The notes beneath the pieces were generated by a model. It saw only the letters and a program-made list of their open reading frames with translations. It had not been told where the DNA came from and did not search any database. The translations under genes and the position numbers were made by a program. Below, piece by piece: positions 51,048 through 61,200 of a stretch of DNA of 64,000 nucleotides; within the stretch, counting starts at the first letter, position 1, and each line of letters opens with the position of its first letter. The stretch is from NCBI GenBank assembly GCA_964617645.1, contig CAZTYE010000012.1, positions 47,044-111,043 of the forward strand. The letters run 5' to 3'. The stretch is from JADJGC01 sp964617645. Its GTDB lineage: Bacteria > Zixibacteria > MSB-5A5 > CAIYYT01.

Positions 51048-52496
51048 TCACCCGATAATGACGCGCCCGTCGGGATAGCTGATGCGGCTCGCCTGCCGCT
51101 GGCGGCTGATCGCCAGCGCCAAAGTCAGGGGACCCACGCGACCGACAAACATCAGGACCACCAGAGTCAATTTCGACAGCGGCGCCAGTTTGGGCGTGAT
51201 TCCGGTTGAAAGCCCGACGGTCCCAAACGCGGAAACCGCCTCGAAGAGCAACTCGACGAATTTGCCGCCGGTCGCCGCATGCGACTCGCCGCCCGTTTCG
51301 AAAACTTGCAGACACAAGGCGCCGAAAATCACAGCGACACTGGCAATAAACACGAACGTCACGGCCTCCGACTGGATCAGATTCGACAGTCGCCGCCCGA
51401 AAAAAACGACTTCGTCCTCTCGTCGCAGCCGTGTTCGCACCATCCCCATGAGCACCGCAAACGTCGATGTTTTGATGCCGCCACCGGTCGATCCGGGCGA
51501 CGCGCCGATAAACATCAGAATCATAATGACGAATAGCGTCGCTCCGGACATCGCCCCAACCGGCAGCGTGCTAAAACCGGCGGTGCGTGGTGTCACCGAT
51601 TGAAACAGGGAGCTGTAAATCCGCGTGGAGAGCGGCATATCTTTCTGGGCGTTGTTGTACTCCAAGAAACCGATCATCACGGCGCCGACCACGATGAGAA
51701 TGAGCGAAGTGATGATCACAATCCGCGAATGCGTCGAAAACCGAAACGGCGCGCGCTGCCAGTAGCTGCTGCCGCGAACGATACGAGTGCGTTCGAGGAA
51801 CAGCCGCAGCCGCGAGCGCAAGAATTGGAACAATTCCAAGAACGCGATGAATCCGATACCACCGAGAAAGATGAGCAACATGACCGTGATATTCACCGTC
51901 GCGTTGCCGACATAGGGCCCAAGACTCGAAGGATACAGGCCGAATCCGGCGTTGCAGAAAGCGGAGACCGAATGGAAGATCGACGACCAAATGGCATCAT
52001 GGGTTGACAGGTCGCGCTCGAACTTCGAGTAGAGCAAGATCGCGCCGATGAGTTCGACGAGCACGCTGACGAGAATCACGGTAAAGAGCAGACCACGGGC
52101 CGTTGTGCCGTCGGTGCGCCCCAGCGCCGTTGTGAGCAGACTCGAATCACGCGTCGTGAGCCGTCGGCCAAGGATATAAAGCAGGAACGTCGAGAACGTC
52201 ATGATGCCGATCCCGCCGATCTGGATACAAAAGAGTATCACTCCCTGACCCAGCGGCGTAAAGTACGAGCCGGTATCAACCACCGCCAATCCGGTGACGC
52301 AAGTCGCCGACGTGATCGTAAACAGGGCATCGATGAAGTCAATCCTGCCGCCAACGGTGCATCCCGGAAGCATCAGAACGAACGTCATCCCAAGGATAAA
52401 CAACGCAAAACTGAGCGCGAGTGTCTTCTCCGGCTGCAGTCGCTTGAGCGGCTTGAAGGTAATCTCCAGCGGCCGTGTAATCTGTATTCGCGGCAT
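51048..52496 (-). CDS. trkH: Potassium transporter TrkH/KtrB
   Basis: 482 residues with ten or more hydrophobic segments and the four pore-loop repeats, including ITSATCVTGLAVVDTG and FQSVTPRTAGFSTLPVG, plus the GASPGSTGGGIKTSTF and SAFGTVGLSTGITPKL loops with the filter glycines. Works with the adjacent RCK protein. Direction trkH-trkA on the minus strand. Confidence 0.94.
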   Translation of the reverse strand: MPRIQITRPLEITFKPLKRLQPEKTLALSFALFILGMTFVLMLPGCTVGGRIDFIDALFTITSATCVTGLAVVDTGSYFTPLGQGVILFCIQIGGIGIMTFSTFLLYILGRRLTTRDSSLLTTALGRTDGTTARGLLFTVILVSVLVELIGAILLYSKFERDLSTHDAIWSSIFHSVSAFCNAGFGLYPSSLGPYVGNATVNITVMLLIFLGGIGFIAFLELFQFLRSRLRLFLERTRIVRGSSYWQRAPFRFSTHSRIVIITSLILIVVGAVMIGFLEYNNAQKDMPLSTRIYSSLFQSVTPRTAGFSTLPVGAMSGATLFVIMILMFIGASPGSTGGGIKTSTFAVLMGMVRTRLRREDEVVFFGRRLSNLIQSEAVTFVFIASVAVIFGALCLQVFETGGESHAATGGKFVELLFEAVSAFGTVGLSTGITPKLAPLSKLTLVVLMFVGRVGPLTLALAISRQRQASRISYPDGRVIIG

Positions 52497-52733
52497 ATTC
52501 GGGAAAGCAGTTAAGTGCGTTGCTATTCCATTGGCAAGGGGAAATCAATCACCGGCTGTTCTTCAGCGGCATCGGAGTATCGGTGTCTTGGGCCGACGGC
52601 CCCGCACAGGAATCTCCGCGGAGCGCCTTCGCGGTATACCACGACATCGCGCGAGCAAGGCGGGAAAGGCGTGTTTCGGCGAGATCGTCCCCAACCGGAC
52701 GCAGATTGCCACCGGAACCAATAGGCCAGAATT

Positions 52734-53846
52734 CTACCCGGCAAACCCGCTAACGAATCTGCCCTCTTTGTAAATCAACTCACCGTCGCCGTAGATTTCG
52801 CCGCCGTTACGCAATTCGCAAACCATGTCCCAGTGCAGGCCCGATTTATTAGTGCCGCCGGTTTCGTAGATCGCGTTGCCGACCGCCAAATGACAAGTGC
52901 CACCGATCTTCTCGTCAAAAAGCGTGTTCTTCGAGAATGTCTGAATGTGGTAGTTTGTGCCGATTGCGAACTCTCCAACCCGCTTGGCGCCTTCGTCCAT
53001 GCTGAGCATCTTGCTGAGAAATTCGTGGTTCTTGCCCGCCGAATGTTCGACCACCACACCGTCCTTGAATGTGAGCCGGACATTTTCGACCTGTCGACCG
53101 CCATAACATGCCGGATAGGAGTAGGTGATAACGCCATTAGTGGAGTCCTCCAGCGGCGTTGTGAAGACTTCCCCGTCCGGGAAGTTTTCTTTGCCGTCGC
53201 AATTGATCCACTTTCGGCCGGCGACTTTCATCCGTAAATCGGTGTCCGCGCTCTTGACACGAATCTCCGAAAGCTGATTTAGGCACTTGCAAAGACGATC
53301 CTGCTCTGATGACATCTTGCGCCAGATACTGACCGGATCGTCCGTATCGCAATAGCCGGCGGCGTAAACGAAGTTCTCGAATTCTTCCAGTGACTTCTCC
53401 GCCTCCTGCGCATCGGCCTGCGCCGGAAAAAGCGTGCCGCACCAACGCAGCGAACCGTCGGCGACGCGCCGCATGAAGTGCTCCAAATACGGTTGGCGTG
53501 CCGCTTGCGCTTTGGCCTGACGCGCCGGATCAACATTGCTCATGTACTTGGTGTTTTCCGAGCACCAAATATTCAAGAATGCATCCATGACCTTAACTTC
53601 TTCGATGTCGAGTGGGTGCATATAGCCAAGGTCTTCCTCGGCAGACTCTTTGAAAAAGATCTCAGCGATGGCTTCATTGGTGATGCGCACATACGGATGT
53701 GCGCCCTTGTGCAGCGCCCGGCGGTAAACCTCTTTGATCAACGGCAGCGCGATTTGCGGGCCGCGAATCTGAAAGTAGTCACCTTTCTTGATGGCTAGCG
53801 AATAGTCGACCATGACTTCAGCGAGTTTGCCGATGCGGGGATCCAT
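52734..53846 (-). CDS. M29-family aminopeptidase
   Basis: 370 residues. Family M29 motifs: NFPDGEVFTTPLEDSTNGVI, RLTFKDGVVVEHSAGKNHEF, GEFAIGTNYHIQTF and GTCHLAVGNAIYETGGTNKS ... LHWDMV, supplying the Glu/His/Asp ligands of the co-catalytic metal pair. Start ATG 53846 (MDPRIGKLAEVMVDYSLAI) behind AAGGAAGG. Removes N-terminal residues from peptides in the cytoplasm; the specificity is not defined. Confidence 0.93.
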   Translation of the reverse strand: MDPRIGKLAEVMVDYSLAIKKGDYFQIRGPQIALPLIKEVYRRALHKGAHPYVRITNEAIAEIFFKESAEEDLGYMHPLDIEEVKVMDAFLNIWCSENTKYMSNVDPARQAKAQAARQPYLEHFMRRVADGSLRWCGTLFPAQADAQEAEKSLEEFENFVYAAGYCDTDDPVSIWRKMSSEQDRLCKCLNQLSEIRVKSADTDLRMKVAGRKWINCDGKENFPDGEVFTTPLEDSTNGVITYSYPACYGGRQVENVRLTFKDGVVVEHSAGKNHEFLSKMLSMDEGAKRVGEFAIGTNYHIQTFSKNTLFDEKIGGTCHLAVGNAIYETGGTNKSGLHWDMVCELRNGGEIYGDGELIYKEGRFVSGFAG

Positions 53847-53926
53847 TAGAACCTTCCTTCTACAGGGAATAATTATCTGATGTCGTGCGGCAGCTTGTGC
53901 CGCGTCCGGCGCGTCTGCGCAGTTCG

Positions 53927-54595
53927 TCAGTGCTTGCGCTTGCCGGCGCAAGAATCGTAGAGCCATCGATACCAAACCTCCAGACCGATAGCCGATCGGC
54001 AGGATGTCTCGATGATCTTGATGTCGCCATTGATTTGCCGCGCGTGGCGGCGCGCGCGTTCGAGATCAAAATCGGAAGTTCCCAACAAGTCGATCTTGTT
54101 GATCACAACCACGCTCGACCGTCGATACATGGCCGGATACTTGAGCGGCTTGTCGTCGCCTTCCGTCGTCGACATCACCACGACCTTTGCGTCTTCTCCC
54201 AAGTCGTACGCGGCCGGACAAACAAGGTTGCCGACATTTTCGATGATCAGCAGATCCAGTCGACCGAGATCGATTGACTCCAATGCCGCGGTGACCATGC
54301 GCGCGTCGAGATGGCAGGCGCCGCCGGTGACAATCGGTTTGACTATCCGGCCGCCGGCAGCGGCGATGCGCTTGGCGTCGTTTTCCGTTTGCACGTCGCC
54401 GGCGATGACCGCCAGACGAATCTTGTCGTTAAGCGCCCTGACCGTATGTTCGATCAGCGATGTCTTACCCGATCCCGGCGAACTCACGAGATTGATCACA
54501 AATATGCCTTGCGCCTGCCAGCGCTCTCGATTGGCGAGGGCCAGGCGGTCATTCTCGGAGAGAACTTTCTGTTCGAGAGTAATCTTCTCAGTCAC
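53927..54595 (-). CDS. hypB: Hydrogenase/urease nickel incorporation GTPase HypB
   Basis: 222 residues. P-loop SSPGSGKTSLIEHTV, metal site GACHLDARMV, LLIIENVGNLVCPAAYDLGE with its cysteine, and NKIDLL. No N-terminal histidine-rich or CxxCGC extension. HypB inserts nickel with HypA into [NiFe]-hydrogenase or other Ni enzymes. Start GTG 54595, with AGGAG upstream. It follows rdgB by 48 nt; hypA is 9 kb away. Most other hyp genes are outside this window. Confidence 0.95.
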   Translation of the reverse strand: MTEKITLEQKVLSENDRLALANRERWQAQGIFVINLVSSPGSGKTSLIEHTVRALNDKIRLAVIAGDVQTENDAKRIAAAGGRIVKPIVTGGACHLDARMVTAALESIDLGRLDLLIIENVGNLVCPAAYDLGEDAKVVVMSTTEGDDKPLKYPAMYRRSSVVVINKIDLLGTSDFDLERARRHARQINGDIKIIETSCRSAIGLEVWYRWLYDSCAGKRKH

Positions 54596-54643
54596 GACAT
54601 CGCTCCTGATCGTTGGCGCAATGTAAGCGTAGGATGTGAAAAA

Positions 54644-55237
54644 TCAATGGGATTGCAGCCAGTCGCGCAGTTTGCGAACTGCGATGGCGCGGTGAGAAAT
54701 CGTGTTTTTCTCCGCCGCCGTCATTTCGGCGAAAGTTCTTCCGAACGGCGGATAGAGGAACACCGGATCGTAGCCGAATCCATTATCGCCCCGCATCGTT
54801 TCCGCGATCTGGCCGACAACCTCGCCGCGAAGACAAATCTCGCCACCCTGCCAGGCGAGCGCGATGACAGTAGCGAATACGGCACGGCGTCGCTCGGGGG
54901 CAACACCATTCAGCTCCGAAAGCAATTTGCGGTTGTTGTCGGCGAACGAACAATGCTCGCCGGCATAGCGTGCCGACATCACGCCCGGAGCGCCGTGCAG
55001 GAAATCAACTTCAAGGCCGGTATCATCGGCGACGGCGGGGATTCCGTAACGCGTGAAGATTGTCCGCGCCTTGCTTAAAGCGTTCTCTTCAAGCGTGTCG
55101 CCGGTCTCCGGAATCTCCGGAAAGTCGGAGAAGTTCGATTTCGTGAGGATTGCGATGCCGGTTCCGGTAAGGATGGCTCTGATTTCGGCAACCTTATGGG
55201 CGTTGTTGGTGGCGAGGACGATTTGCGTGAATTTCAT
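54644..55237 (-). CDS. rdgB: XTP/dITP diphosphatase (RdgB/HAM1)
   Basis: 197 residues. VLATNNAHKVAEIRAIL, PETGDTLEENALSKA, VADDTGLEVDFLHGAPGVMS, GDNGFGYDPVF and SHRAIAVRKLRDWL are characteristic. Hydrolyses non-canonical purine triphosphates to prevent their incorporation into nucleic acids. ATG 55237 fits the family N-terminus; a 78-codon extension runs into a REP-like palindrome. Confidence 0.95.
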   Translation of the reverse strand: MKFTQIVLATNNAHKVAEIRAILTGTGIAILTKSNFSDFPEIPETGDTLEENALSKARTIFTRYGIPAVADDTGLEVDFLHGAPGVMSARYAGEHCSFADNNRKLLSELNGVAPERRRAVFATVIALAWQGGEICLRGEVVGQIAETMRGDNGFGYDPVFLYPPFGRTFAEMTAAEKNTISHRAIAVRKLRDWLQSH

Positions 55238-55298
55238 AACTCGACGAACCGGAGTCGGAGATGAAGGGCCCGCCGGGAGCGTCTGAACACTGCGACGG

Positions 55299-55322
55299 GA
55301 TTCCGGCTTTCGCCGGAATGAC
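55299..55322. repeat. Single REP-like palindrome
   Basis: GATTCCGGCTTTCGCCGGAA plus TGAC, the same ATTCCGGC/GCCGGAAT hairpin as in the 69-bp array, standing alone between murI and rdgB. Confidence 0.85.
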
Positions 55323-55358
55323 TCAAACGAAGAAGTCGGCTGTGGCAGAAGGTCGACA

Positions 55359-56183
55359 TCAGTACTTCGTGATATCAACGCGCATGGCGTTGCGGACCGT
55401 ATCGCCGAGGAAGTGGCGGGCGGTTTGCACAAATTGGTCCGGGACATCCGAAACATAGAACTTATGCTCACCGTCTGAGCTTTTGGGATTCAGATTGCCT
55501 GCTGCCGACAGTTGCCGGGCCACAACGCGCGCTGTTTCACGCGCCGAATCGATGAGCTGTACGGTCTCTCCCAAAACTTGTCGAATGACGCCCTTCAATA
55601 ACGGATAGTGAGTGCAGCCGAGGATCAACGTATCAATTCCGTTATTTCGGAATGGCGCAAGATACTCCTCGGCAATCAAAAACGTCGCGCGCTTGTCAGT
55701 GTAACCTTCCTCGACCAACGGGACAAACAGCGGACATGCCATGCTGAAGACACGAATCTTGGCGTCGAGCTTCTCAATCGCGCGTGCGTAGGCGTTGGAG
55801 TGAATTGTGCCGGACGTGCCAATGACGCCAACGATGCCGTTGCGCGTGGTCGACACCGCGCTCACAGCGCCGGGATCGATCACGCCGACGATGTCGATGT
55901 CGCTGCCCTGCTTGATTGAATCGAGCGCCAGCGCCGAGGCAGTGTTGCATGCGGCGACGATCATCTTGACCTGCTGCTCGAGTAAAAAATTTACATCCTG
56001 CCGGGAAAACTGCGTAATGATCTCTTTCGAGCGACCGCCGTAGGGGTAGCGGCCGACGTCGCCGAAGTAAACGACGTCTTCCGACGGCAGAAGCTGAAAT
56101 ATCTCACGGGCAACGGTCAATCCGCCCAGCCCGGAATCAAAAACACCAATCGGACTATTGGGACCGGGCACTGGTTCCGACAT
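55359..56183 (-). CDS. murI: Glutamate racemase MurI
   Basis: 274 residues. IGVFDSGLGGLTVAREI with the first Asp-Ser, VAACNTASALALD with the catalytic Cys, and LGCTHYPLLKGVIRQV with the second Cys. Makes D-glutamate for peptidoglycan. The chosen ATG 56183 lies inside the 3' end of the amidase gene (29 bp overlap) and has its AGAAGG directly adjacent; GTG 56171, with better spacing, is an alternative. Confidence 0.95.
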   Translation of the reverse strand: MSEPVPGPNSPIGVFDSGLGGLTVAREIFQLLPSEDVVYFGDVGRYPYGGRSKEIITQFSRQDVNFLLEQQVKMIVAACNTASALALDSIKQGSDIDIVGVIDPGAVSAVSTTRNGIVGVIGTSGTIHSNAYARAIEKLDAKIRVFSMACPLFVPLVEEGYTDKRATFLIAEEYLAPFRNNGIDTLILGCTHYPLLKGVIRQVLGETVQLIDSARETARVVARQLSAAGNLNPKSSDGEHKFYVSDVPDQFVQTARHFLGDTVRNAMRVDITKY

Positions 56184-57648
56184 CCTTCTCATAACTTTCG
56201 ATGAAACGTATCGCGCCGTCAAAAATCGCCTTGGCGGCGCTTTGCCGAAACTGTTCTTGCGCCAGCAGCCGCTCCTCGACCTTGTTGGAAATAAAAGCGA
56301 CCTCCACCAATACCGATGGCATTTCGACCTTGTTGAGCACGCGGAAACCGGCCTGGTTTACGCCGCGCGACCGGATGCTGAGATTTTGGCGCAATTGTTC
56401 CTGAATCAACTCGGCGAAGCGCTGCGACTGCGCGAGATACTCGGTTTGCAGAACGTCCATGAGGATAAAGTCGAGGTCGCTCTTTCCCTTCCTGGGCGCC
56501 AGCGGCAGGTCGACATCGAAATCAGAGTTCTCAAGCATTTCGGCGATGCGGGCGGCGTCGTTCTTCGCGGCAGCCAAGAAATAGGTTTCCGAGCCGGATG
56601 CGGCGCGATCCTCCGCGGAATTGGCATGGATCGAAATAAACAAGTCGCCGCGCTCATCGTTGGCGATCTTTGCCCGCTCTTCCAAACCAACCGTGGCGTC
56701 ATCGCGACGGGTCATGATCGTCTTGAATCGCTTCGTCTTGGCAAAGAGCTCCTCCAAGCGCATGGCAATGTCCAGCGTGACTTCCTTTTCGCGCAATCCC
56801 GTCTTGCCGACCGCGCCCTCGTGCTCGCCGCCGTGGCCGGCGTCGATCACGATGATGTCGATCGGATTATAGCTGTCGTGGCGGGATTCGCCGGTGGTGT
56901 CTTCGTCTTCGACAGCCAGTCCGGTGCCCTCGAGAGAGATCTGAATGCGATGCGGATCGCCGGCATAATTGGTGTGATAGCTGCCGACATACTGGCGCAT
57001 CTGGATCGAAACCTGTGCGGATCCGGCGAATTGAAACGCCCGCACGCCGATCACCTTTTCGGACTTGTGGTCCAGCCCGAAATTGCGCGAGTCGACGACG
57101 CCGTCCGGGATGGTGACATTGATCCAGTTTCCTTCGCTGACGAAAACCTCGTAGTTGAGTTTCTTCGTCAGGTTAATCTCGATGAGATCGCCGTTGATCT
57201 TCTCCTGTACACTCGCGCCGACGATGTTGAAGTTTTTGCCGATCGCGGTGATCGTGCGCCGCTTGGCGTCGAAGACGAGTACCCTTTCAAGCACGTCGGA
57301 AATCAGATAGACCATCTTATTCGCCGGCAAGTAAACGTCATTGTTGATCAGCCGGGCGGCGTGTACCAACTGATAGGGCTGGTCATCGACCTTGCAGAAC
57401 GAGTTCTCGATAATGAACTCAAGCTGGTGCCCCTGCAGCGTCACCTCCAGTTTCTGCTTCGAGATATCGAGACGCGCCTTGCCTTGCAGGGCTGCGAACA
57501 GATCGGTGGCGGAGAGGTAGTCGGTCTTTTCGACCTTGGTCAGTCGTATCGAACCGCCTTTGCCGATTCCCTTGAGCGCGACCGTCTCCGCTGCGGCCGG
57601 CGCCGACAGAAACAGCAGAGTCGCGAGCAGCCATGTCCAATAACGCAT
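56155..57648 (-). CDS. N-acetylmuramoyl-L-alanine amidase
   Basis: 497 residues. Signal peptide MRYWTWLLATLLFLSAPAAA; copper-amine-oxidase-N/AMIN-like region (about 25-230); catalytic Amidase_3 domain from about 270 with zinc-binding IVIDAGHGGEHEGAVGKTG(LREKEV), ISIHANSAEDRAASGSETYF and VLVEVAFISNKVEERLL. It cleaves peptide stems from glycan chains in the envelope. Start ATG 57648; 20 nt after smpB. Confidence 0.93.
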   Translation of the reverse strand: MRYWTWLLATLLFLSAPAAAETVALKGIGKGGSIRLTKVEKTDYLSATDLFAALQGKARLDISKQKLEVTLQGHQLEFIIENSFCKVDDQPYQLVHAARLINNDVYLPANKMVYLISDVLERVLVFDAKRRTITAIGKNFNIVGASVQEKINGDLIEINLTKKLNYEVFVSEGNWINVTIPDGVVDSRNFGLDHKSEKVIGVRAFQFAGSAQVSIQMRQYVGSYHTNYAGDPHRIQISLEGTGLAVEDEDTTGESRHDSYNPIDIIVIDAGHGGEHEGAVGKTGLREKEVTLDIAMRLEELFAKTKRFKTIMTRRDDATVGLEERAKIANDERGDLFISIHANSAEDRAASGSETYFLAAAKNDAARIAEMLENSDFDVDLPLAPRKGKSDLDFILMDVLQTEYLAQSQRFAELIQEQLRQNLSIRSRGVNQAGFRVLNKVEMPSVLVEVAFISNKVEERLLAQEQFRQSAAKAIFDGAIRFIESYEKDVGTSARSQ

Positions 57649-57668
57649 TTGCGCAGTTATACAGGCGG

Positions 57669-58133
57669 TCATTGGCGACGTTCCTTGATTCGGCGGTCGA
57701 TTTCGCGCTTGGCCTCGCGATCGGAAATGGCCGAGCGCTTGTCATATGCTCTCTTGCCGCGCACAAGAGCTATTTCGACCTTGGCGACCTTCCCCTTGAA
57801 GTACAGCCGCAGCGGGACCAAAGTTAATCCGCGTTCGACCGAGCGGGCGTACAATTTGCGCAGCTCTTGCTTATGGATGAGCAATTTTCGGTCGCGCACC
57901 GGTTCATGGTTGAACAGGTTGCCGTGATCATACGGTGTAATATGGAGGTTATGAAGCCACAACTCCCCGTTTTCGATAGCGGCGTAGCTGTCGACCATCT
58001 GCACCTTGCCCAGCCGCAACGACTTCACTTCGGTGCCGACGAGGACAATTCCGACCTCATAAGTTTCGAGGATTTCGTAGTCATGGCGCGCTTTGCGATT
58101 TTGCGCGATGTTCTTGATACTGGGACCTTCCAC
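57669..58133 (-). CDS. smpB: SsrA-binding protein SmpB
   Basis: 154 residues from GTG 58133 (VEGPSIKNIAQNRKARHDYE). Conserved motifs LETYEVGIVLVGTEVKSLR, SYAAIENGELWLHNLHITPY and KLYARSVERGLTLVPLRLYF with the Arg/Lys-rich C-tail. SmpB carries tmRNA to stalled ribosomes. The start is uncertain: TTG 58169 is an in-frame alternative. Confidence 0.94.
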   Translation of the reverse strand: MEGPSIKNIAQNRKARHDYEILETYEVGIVLVGTEVKSLRLGKVQMVDSYAAIENGELWLHNLHITPYDHGNLFNHEPVRDRKLLIHKQELRKLYARSVERGLTLVPLRLYFKGKVAKVEIALVRGKRAYDKRSAISDREAKREIDRRIKERRQ

Positions 58134-58282
58134 ACCGCAGATGATACGCCGCCTAAACCGGATCGGCAACGGATTTTGGGAACTGGGACCCCGCGGATTG
58201 TTTGCTTGACCCTGCCAGGCCGGTGCCGTATTGTGAACCCGATTTGATGCAGCAGAGGTTCTCGCGTCTTAGCTTTGAGATT

Positions 58283-61200
58283 ATGCGTTCGGTTCTACTT
58301 ACACTGCTGGCTCTCCTTTCCCTCACAACCCATTCCGGTGCGGCGACGCTCTCCGGAAAGGTCTACGACCGCTTTACGGATCAGACTCTTGCCGGCGCGC
58401 TGATCTCCATCGTTGGCACGACTTTAACGGCGACAACCGATTCGACGGGGCGGTTCGTCTTTGCGCAGATCGAAGGTGGTATCTACGATCTCGAAATCAG
58501 CCTCGCCGGATATTACACCGGCAACCAGCGCCGGGTGCGCCTCGGAACGCGGCAGGACTTAGAGGTAGAGATTCGGCTCAAACCCGTAACCAGCGAAGAT
58601 CGTTCCAAGGGGATTTCCTCGGAATTCCGTACCGGCCGATTAGTCGGAAAGGCAACGCGCACCGGAACTGCCGAATCGATTCCCGGCGTGGTCGTGAAAA
58701 TCCACGAGTTGGCGATGGGGGCGCAAACCGACGCCAACGGCCTTTACGTTATCGACAAAGTCAAGCCCGGTCGATATTCGGTCGAAGCGACGATCATTGG
58801 ATTTAAGTTGGTTCGCCATTACGCCGTGGAGGTCTACGGCGGCGAAGACACCGAACTACACTTCCAGCTTGAGGAGACGGTGCTTCCGCTCGGAAGTGAA
58901 GTGATCGTCTTCGGCGAGCGCCCGCTGATGGATCCGACCGTGCCGGCGGCGATTCGCACGATCCGACCGCAGGAACTCAAACGCGGCACCGTGCGCGAAT
59001 TATCGGAAATACTCAAGGAACTGCCCGGAGTAGTCGAGATCGACAAGGAACTACACATTCGCGGTGGACGCACTTACGAGACGCAGTATATGGTGGACGG
59101 CGTGTCCGTCACCGATCCGCTGATCCGTCGTGGATATGGCCTGGCGCTCAACGCTAACGCGGTCAACGAACTGAATCTCTATTCCGGTGGCGCGGATGCC
59201 GAATTCTCGCAGGCCACGTCCGGGGTCGTTGAGGTTATCACTCGTGAAGGTTCTGAGACGTATTCCGGCGCCCTCAACTATCGTAACGATCACCCGTTCG
59301 GATCGGCCGGATTTAACAGCGACTTGCTCGAAGCTTCAATTTCCGGTCCGGAGCCGTTAACCAGTGGCGCGCTCAAACGGCTGCGTCTTCCCGGCGAAAC
59401 GTATTTCTTCTGGTCGGGAAATTTCTCGCTCAGCGACACTTATCTGCCCTATTCGCGGAATCTGTACTCGACGACTTTCAGCGGCTCAGCGCTGTCGCCT
59501 CGCTCGGACAACCAGTATTCGACGCTCTTCAAGCTGACATGGAAAGTCTCGCCGCTGGTGAAATTGTCGCTATCCCATGCTGCGGCGGCAACGATCAATC
59601 AGGATCGCAGTATTCTTGAAACTCGGTTGCGGACAATCGATTTCTCGTATGGCTATCCATTCGAGTATGCGCGCAATCTGGACAATTACAACACCTTCAC
59701 CCAGAAATCAAACCAGCAAGTCGTGACTCTGGACTATCGTTTTTCGCCGTCACGCCAGATTCGATTGACCGCCTCGCGATTTTTCACGACGCTGCGTTCG
59801 CAGGTCGCCGGCAAGGACTGGGACGAGTACGTGCGACCGGTGGACAGTCGACCGGACACCATCATCGCCAATGAGGACAGCACGCTCTTCGAAGTTATCA
59901 AAGGCGACGGATTCTGGGACTCCGGCGACGGCGATAGCTGGTACGACCACTACATCGAAAACCTCGGCTGGAAGGGCACCTACGAAACGGATATCGAAAC
60001 CAACTTCTCAATGAAAGTCGGTGTCGAGGGTGAGCATCAGACCGTGCAAGTTCTCGATATTTACAAGCCGTGGCTGGGTAACGCGGGATTCGGCCTCAAC
60101 TATGATGCCTACAAAGCAAAACCGTCAACGTACGGCGCATTCCTGCAAAATTCGCTCAACCTTCAGGGAATGGTCTTTGACTTTGGATTTCGTTACGACC
60201 TCTGGTTTGTCGGCAAGTACGCTGAGGATGCGTTGGCCAACGACAGTGTTTCGGTTCTGAGTCAGGTGCTGCGGCAGCAGTTTGAAGATCGAACAACGGA
60301 GATTCTCGGCCGCCGCGCGCGCGGAGTGATTTCGCCGCGTTTCGGGTTCGCCAATTTGATTAGCCGTACGCTCACGTTGTTCGGATCGTATTCGCGATTC
60401 GCCCGCCGGCCGGCGCCGCAATATCTCTACGCGAAATTGTATACGCCGTCGCAGGGAGCGTATCAGCTCTTCGGCAATCCGGCGTTGGACTACGAGAAGG
60501 TGACCAATATTGAACTCGGAATCAAGTATCTGCCCAACGACAAGGCCGCGCTCGGGATCTCCGGATACATCAAGTACATCGGCGACTACATCGCGGCAAC
60601 CGCCATCGCTCCCGATCCGCGCTTTCCCGACGAAACTTATTTCCTCTATTTCAATCTTGATTACGCGACCAGTCAGGGCGTCGAAATCGAGTACATTCAC
60701 AAGTACTCGCCGTTTTTCGATCTGTCCTTAAGCGGAGCATTCAGCAAGGCACGGGGCGAGCGCTCGCTGCCCGCCGACATCCTGCGCGGATTGCGCGCCC
60801 GCTCGGAGGGCGAAATCTACAACGACGTTGCCTTCGATTGGGACAAACCCTGGCAATTCGTGATCAAGACCAACTTTAACGCACCGCAGGATCAACATCC
60901 GCGAGTGCTCGGATTGCGTCTTCCGCGAGACTGGAATCTGAACATCAAATTCTGGGCACAGGCCGGAAAGCGATACACGCCCTACCGCGAAACAACCGGT
61001 GAATTCGGCCAGATCGCCTATGTCGCAGCCGGCGAAGCGAACTCGAAACTCGGACCATGGTGGAATTCACTCGATCTCTCTTTCCAGAAGTACTTCCGCA
61101 GCGGGCGCTACACGATCACGATGTTCCTCGAAGGGACAAATCTTCTGGATCACAAGAACGTTACATTGATCAATCCGTTAAGCGGCAAGGAGTACCGTTC

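Noticed and set aside
56158..57927. A 589-codon open frame on the plus strand
   Set aside because: It is antisense to the amidase, which has signal peptide, zinc motifs and a ribosome site.
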